8,491 nt of DNA. It comes from Candidatus Bathyarchaeota archaeon (GTDB taxonomy: Archaea; Thermoproteota; Bathyarchaeia; Bathyarchaeales; Bathyarchaeaceae). Below are positions 5,370 to 8,491 of the stretch, in pieces; within the stretch, counting starts at the first letter, position 1, and each line of letters opens with the position of its first letter. The stretch spans positions 1 through 8,491 of the forward strand of contig DAOVDC010000025.1 in NCBI GenBank assembly GCA_030669695.1, written 5' to 3'. Under the pieces are notes generated by a model, which saw nothing but the letters and a program-made list of their open reading frames with translations, ran no database searches and had not been told where the DNA came from. The position numbers and the translations under genes were made by a program.

Positions 5370-6596
5370 TTGAACGCCAAATTTGACGCGGTTGTTGTCG
5401 GAGGCGGCCCATGCGGCTCATTCTCCGCGTTTACGATGGCAAAGCAGGGCATGAACGTTATAGTTTGCGAAGAACACAAAGAAATTGGCGTTCCCACCCA
5501 TTGTGCTGGACATCTGAGCCTTTCTGGTTTGAAACGTTTAGGCCTACATTTACCATCAAACGTTGTTGAAAACGAGTTTAAAGGAGCAGTTTTACATTCT
5601 CCACATGGAAAGGAATTTTCTGTTAGGTTCAATTCTCCTGTGACTTGTGTTGTTAACAGAGAACTGTTTGACAAGTATCTTTCCAATCTCGCCGTGAAAG
5701 CGGGAGTGCAATACCTTTTTGGATCAAGAGCAGAGTCGTGGGGTGTAGATTCTGGTTTTGCCAAGGGAGTTGCCATCAGAAGAGAGGGAACAAAAGAAAC
5801 CTTAGCATCCAGCCTTGTGATAGACGCTGAAGGATGCTCATCTGTTCTTCTAAAAAAAGCGGGACTACAAACGCTGGATCGTTCTATGATCGTGAACACT
5901 ATCCAAGCTGAAGTTGATAGAGCCGATGACGTAAACACGAACACCATTGAAGTGTATCTCGGGCAAAAATATGCACCAGGCTTTTTCGCTTGGATAATTC
6001 CGAAAAGAAACACATCAGCTAAGGTGGGTTTAGCCACAAACATGGGTAACCCTCGAGAACATTTGCATCGATTCATGCAGAAACATCCAGTGGCATCCAA
6101 GAAATTGAGAAAAAGCAAGATTACCCGCCTTTCTTTCCACCCTATCTCACTGGGAGGCGCTATTCCTAAGACCTATTCAAATGGTCTTCTCATCGTAGGG
6201 GACGCAGCCTCGCAGGTGAAACCCACAACAGGTGGGGGCGTAATCTTTGGACTATTGTGTTCCGGGATTGCGGGGAAAGTTGCCTACGAGGCCTTACAGA
6301 ACCACGATTTTTCCGAAGCTTTTCTGTCACATTATCAATCTAGATGGAAGGAACGGATAGGCTTCGATCTGGTTGCAATGTGTCGAATAAGGAAATTTCT
6401 GAACCGCCTGTCTGATGATAAGATTGACAGAATTATTGACTTGTGCGCAAGATTAGGGATAGATTCGGTTCTAGAGGAAGTTGGAGACTTGGACTTTCAA
6501 GGGGCGTCGCTGATTCGCATGATTCGGCGCCCATCAACGCTCGTCATAACGCTTTACTTCATTTTTTCGGCGCTTACTACATCAATCTGGAAGTAA
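5370..6596 (+). CDS. Geranylgeranyl reductase family flavoprotein
   Basis: Members reduce the double bonds of geranylgeranyl chains. In archaea this saturates the isoprenoid tails of membrane ether lipids (digeranylgeranylglycerophospholipid reductase), using FAD at the membrane face. Seen here in 408 residues: an N-terminal FAD-binding GGGPCGS (11-17) in a VVVGGGP strand-turn-helix, GVPTHCAGHLS (40-50) with Cys45 at the position of the catalytic-type Cys of archaeal GGRs, the substrate-pocket APGFFAWIIPK (202-212), and the second FAD motif GDAASQVKPTTGGGV (278-291). A hydrophobic segment at the extreme C-terminus (390-407) could associate with the membrane. The start is TTG 5370, since MNAKFDAVVVGGG fits the usual distance to the FAD motif and GGA lies at 5361-5363. 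A paralogue acting on other prenyl groups is possible, because archaea often carry several copies. It is followed 48 bases later by pth2. Confidence 0.88.
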   Translation: MNAKFDAVVVGGGPCGSFSAFTMAKQGMNVIVCEEHKEIGVPTHCAGHLSLSGLKRLGLHLPSNVVENEFKGAVLHSPHGKEFSVRFNSPVTCVVNRELFDKYLSNLAVKAGVQYLFGSRAESWGVDSGFAKGVAIRREGTKETLASSLVIDAEGCSSVLLKKAGLQTLDRSMIVNTIQAEVDRADDVNTNTIEVYLGQKYAPGFFAWIIPKRNTSAKVGLATNMGNPREHLHRFMQKHPVASKKLRKSKITRLSFHPISLGGAIPKTYSNGLLIVGDAASQVKPTTGGGVIFGLLCSGIAGKVAYEALQNHDFSEAFLSHYQSRWKERIGFDLVAMCRIRKFLNRLSDDKIDRIIDLCARLGIDSVLEEVGDLDFQGASLIRMIRRPSTLVITLYFIFSALTTSIWK

Positions 6597-6617
6597 TAGA
6601 TGAACATTTAAGCCCAC

Positions 6618-6626
6618 ATAAAATAA
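6618..6626 (+). promoter_or_regulatory. TATA box of the pth2-truD unit
   Basis: ATAAAATAA is centred about 23 bases before ATG 6645, in the 48-base gap after the reductase gene. The spacing predicts a transcript starting at or next to the ATG, so pth2 would be translated from a leaderless mRNA. No good Shine-Dalgarno site precedes the ATG, which agrees. Read-through from the upstream gene is also possible. Confidence 0.5.
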
Positions 6627-6644
6627 TTGAGATGCAGGTTCAAA

Positions 6645-7007
6645 ATGTCTGGATTCAAATATAAACAGGTCATTATCCTTCGAGTCGATTTAGGAATGAG
6701 TGAAGGAAAGATTGCGGCTCAGGCTGGGCATGCAGCAGTTTCCGCGGCTGAAAAAGCGAGGAAGAGAAATCCACACTGGTGGAGCACTTGGATAAAGGAG
6801 GGGCAATGTAAAATAGCTGTGAAAGCACGGTCTAAGCAAGAGCTTTTAGAGCTTGAGAAAAAAGCCAAGAAGCTGAAGCTGCCGTCAGCGTTGATTACTG
6901 ATATGGGATTAACTGAACTTCCACCAGGCACTGTAACATGTTTAGGAATAGGCCCAGCCCCATCGAACCAAGTGGACAAAATAACGGGTACCCTCAACCT
7001 TTTCTGA
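6645..7007 (+). CDS. pth2: Peptidyl-tRNA hydrolase, Pth2 type
   Basis: Pth2 frees tRNA from peptidyl-tRNAs that drop off the ribosome; it is the archaeal and eukaryotic enzyme type. In 120 residues from ATG 6645 the family signature is complete: KQVIILRVDL (8-17), GKIAAQAGHA (21-30) with Lys22 and His29, a GQCKIAVKA strand (53-61), the TDMGLTELPPGT block (85-96, Asp86) and LGIGP...VDKITGTLNLF to the end. The motif often written DAGRTQ reads DMGLTE here, a mild variation. I chose ATG 6645 rather than TTG 6627 because the extra MRCRFK is not family-like and a TATA box at 6618-6626 overlaps the TTG. Its stop lies within the Shine-Dalgarno region of truD, nine bases upstream of that start, so the two are almost surely one operon in tRNA upkeep. 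Confidence 0.95.
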   Translation: MSGFKYKQVIILRVDLGMSEGKIAAQAGHAAVSAAEKARKRNPHWWSTWIKEGQCKIAVKARSKQELLELEKKAKKLKLPSALITDMGLTELPPGTVTCLGIGPAPSNQVDKITGTLNLF

Positions 7008-7011
7008 GGAG
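7006..7011 (+). promoter_or_regulatory. Ribosome binding site of truD overlapping the pth2 stop
   Basis: GAGGAG begins within the TGA of pth2 and ends five bases before TTG 7017. This strong site supports the TTG start of truD and suggests that translation of truD is linked to termination of pth2. Confidence 0.7.
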
Positions 7012-7016
7012 ATTCT

Positions 7017-8378
7017 TTGAACGTTCCTAGATTGGAAAAACAGCTTGGAATAGAAGTTTATGCCTCTCCATCACTGGGTACCGGTGGAAAAATTCGCCAG
7101 TTCTCTGAAGACTTTGTAGTTGAAGAGGCCTTACTTGACGGTTCAAAGGCTGAGATTTCGCCGATTGAAACTCAACAACTAGTAGGAAAAGGACGCTATC
7201 TCATCTGTGTGCTGGTTAAACGAAACTGGGATACGTTTCTTGCAGTAAGAAAAGTTGCGAAACGGTTGGGCATAAGCCCTAAGCGCATTCAAATAGCGGG
7301 CATAAAAGACGCTCATGCTCTCACCGCCCAGCACATCAGCATCCGCCGCATCACACCAGAACAAGTTTCACGGGTTAAAATCAAAGACATCACCCTCCGT
7401 CCACTGCGTTTTTCCGAAGAAATGGTTTTCTCCCAACTTCTTCTCGGCAATCAATTTCGCGTCTTAATTAGAGCAATATCCCACACATCCTCTGTGACTG
7501 AACAGCGAGTTAAAAAAGTGCAAAGTGAATTGGCAAGCTTAGGCGGAGTTCCAAATTTTTTTGGGCACCAACGATTCGGCACCGTCAGACCTATCACTCA
7601 TCTAGTAGGCCGTTCTATCACCCAAGGCGACTGGAAAAACGCTGGGCTCATCTTTCTTGCTCAACCGAGCCTACATGAACACCCAGCGGCAAGAGAAGCA
7701 CGACAACAACTACGGGATACACGCAACTTTAGAGAAGCACTTCGCCTTTTTCCACGATATCTAAGATATGAACAAATGATGCTCACTCACTTGACTAAGC
7801 AGCCAAAAGACTTCGTGGGAGCGTTCCGAAAGTTGCCTCTAAAGCTACGCAGAATCTTCGTTCAAGCGTACCAGTCTTTCCTTTTTAACAGATTTCTCAG
7901 TCAAAGAACCCGGCGTAGCATTCCCCTTAATGAGCCTCAAGTTGGAGACTATGTGGTGAACCTCGACAACCAAGGGATTCCAACAGACGAGTTCACACTA
8001 GTGACTGCGCAATCTCGCTCCCATGTTAAAAAGGCGTTAAACGAAGGTAAGCTGCGTGTGGCTATTCCGCTTTTAGGCTTCAAGCAAAACCCTTCTGAGG
8101 GAATACAGGGCGAAATCGAGCAGGAGATTATTGAAACCGAAAACGTCGTGTCTAGGAATTTCTATGTACCTCTTATGCCTGAAATAAGCGCACCGGGTAG
8201 ATTGCGAGCTACTTTGACACCCATGATCAAACTTTCCGTAGAACAGCCAACTAAAGATTCGGCGAATCCTCCCAAGCAAGAGATTGGGCTAAACTTCACG
8301 CTGCACAGAGGTTCTTACGCAACTGTTCTTTTGCGAGAGTTTATGAAGCCACGAGACCTAATAAAAGCAGGTTTTTGA
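7017..8378 (+). CDS. truD: tRNA pseudouridine(13) synthase TruD
   Basis: TruD converts uridine 13 of tRNA to pseudouridine; the family also includes eukaryotic Pus7. In 453 residues one sees the N-terminal GKIRQFSEDFVVEE block (24-37), KRNWDTFLAV (68-77), the catalytic motif AGIKDAHALTAQ (94-105) with nucleophile Asp98 (codon 7308-7310), the NFFGHQRFG signature (180-188), the TRUD-specific insert with FVQAYQSFLFN (281-291), and the returning catalytic core GLNFTLHRGSYATVLLREFMK (424-444), listed here only by its ends GLNFTL and LLREFMK. The length is in the archaeal range and larger than the bacterial enzyme. The start is TTG 7017, five bases after GAGGAG at 7006-7011. The pairing with pth2 fits a shared role in tRNA quality. 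No frameshift or missing key residue is seen. Confidence 0.95.
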   Translation: MNVPRLEKQLGIEVYASPSLGTGGKIRQFSEDFVVEEALLDGSKAEISPIETQQLVGKGRYLICVLVKRNWDTFLAVRKVAKRLGISPKRIQIAGIKDAHALTAQHISIRRITPEQVSRVKIKDITLRPLRFSEEMVFSQLLLGNQFRVLIRAISHTSSVTEQRVKKVQSELASLGGVPNFFGHQRFGTVRPITHLVGRSITQGDWKNAGLIFLAQPSLHEHPAAREARQQLRDTRNFREALRLFPRYLRYEQMMLTHLTKQPKDFVGAFRKLPLKLRRIFVQAYQSFLFNRFLSQRTRRSIPLNEPQVGDYVVNLDNQGIPTDEFTLVTAQSRSHVKKALNEGKLRVAIPLLGFKQNPSEGIQGEIEQEIIETENVVSRNFYVPLMPEISAPGRLRATLTPMIKLSVEQPTKDSANPPKQEIGLNFTLHRGSYATVLLREFMKPRDLIKAGF

Positions 8379-8412
8379 ATTCCCAGTCGAGGCTTTGAAA
8401 ATTCAGCGAAAG

Positions 8413-8491
8413 ATGTTAAACGGTGTTAGTAGCCTATTGATCAGTGATTCTGTGTTTAAGACTCCTGCTATGGAGCGGATTTTATCCATTA
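8413..8491 (+). CDS. 5' end of an unidentified gene (runs off window)
   Basis: An open frame begins at ATG 8413 and stays open for 26 codons to the window end, reading MLNGVSSLLISDSVFK and onward. An in-frame TTG at 8395 would add six residues (MKIQRK). Neither start has a well-placed Shine-Dalgarno site; GAGG at 8389-8392 is too close to the TTG and far from the ATG. The sequence is mixed hydrophobic and polar, too short to assign to a family. It follows truD by 34 bases on the same strand, so it could be part of that transcript. The existence of the gene is plausible but not proved. Confidence 0.4.
   Translation, partial: MLNGVSSLLISDSVFKTPAMERILSI

Noticed and set aside
5210..6118. A 302-codon open frame on the minus strand opposite the geranylgeranyl reductase
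   Set aside because: It is antisense to a gene with clear FAD and substrate motifs, has no recognisable domain, and is Cys/Phe/Ser-rich as expected for the reverse of a coding frame.
1..8491. A defence island, mobile element, CRISPR array or biosynthetic cluster
   Set aside because: No transposase, integrase, repeat array, terminal inverted repeat or clustered biosynthetic genes were found; the genes are mostly housekeeping types with independent promoters.

Overview
This window looks like a chromosomal piece of an archaeon, probably from the TACK side (Bathyarchaeia, Thaumarchaeota or Aigarchaeota-like). The evidence is a eukaryotic-type topoisomerase IB, an archaeal lipid-type geranylgeranyl reductase, a Pth2-type peptidyl-tRNA hydrolase, an archaeal-length TruD, and TATA-box promoters placed for leaderless or short-leader mRNAs. 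Shine-Dalgarno sites such as GAGGAG also occur, with ATG, GTG and TTG starts. No phylogenetic marker such as rRNA is present, so the lineage is inferred. I see no tRNA, rRNA, CRISPR array, transposon or long repeat.

Layout, left to right. Bases 1-843 (+) hold the C-terminal part of topoisomerase IB, whose 5' end is outside the window. Bases 935-1498 (+) encode an HDDC2/YfbR-like HD-domain nucleotidase. Converging on it from the minus strand is a two-gene unit: a DUF523/TudS-like desulfidase (1788-2255), then a small Cys-containing orphan protein (1501-1788) that overlaps it by one base. Diverging from that unit is a 248-aa protein (2356-3102, +) with a NucS/EndoMS-like nuclease domain at its C-terminus. 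It has Glu-x-Glu where the family normally has Glu-x-Lys. On the minus strand follow an M20 metallopeptidase/deacylase (3119-4321) and a HAD phosphatase (4467-5114), each apparently with its own promoter. After a 255-base divergent intergenic region come geranylgeranyl reductase (5370-6596), pth2 (6645-7007) and truD (7017-8378), all on the plus strand. The window ends inside an open reading frame that starts near 8413.

Together the genes are mostly housekeeping: DNA topology (TopoIB), possible DNA processing (NucS-like), nucleotide and thio-nucleobase metabolism (HD nucleotidase, TudS-like), membrane lipid saturation (GGR) and tRNA/translation upkeep (Pth2, TruD). I find no defence island, biosynthetic cluster or mobile element. 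The points most worth checking are the ExE NucS-like protein with its unusual N-terminal half, the TudS-like gene coupled to a Cys-bearing orphan, the long linker of the archaeal TopoIB, and a Glu replacing a metal-ligand Asp in the HD protein.
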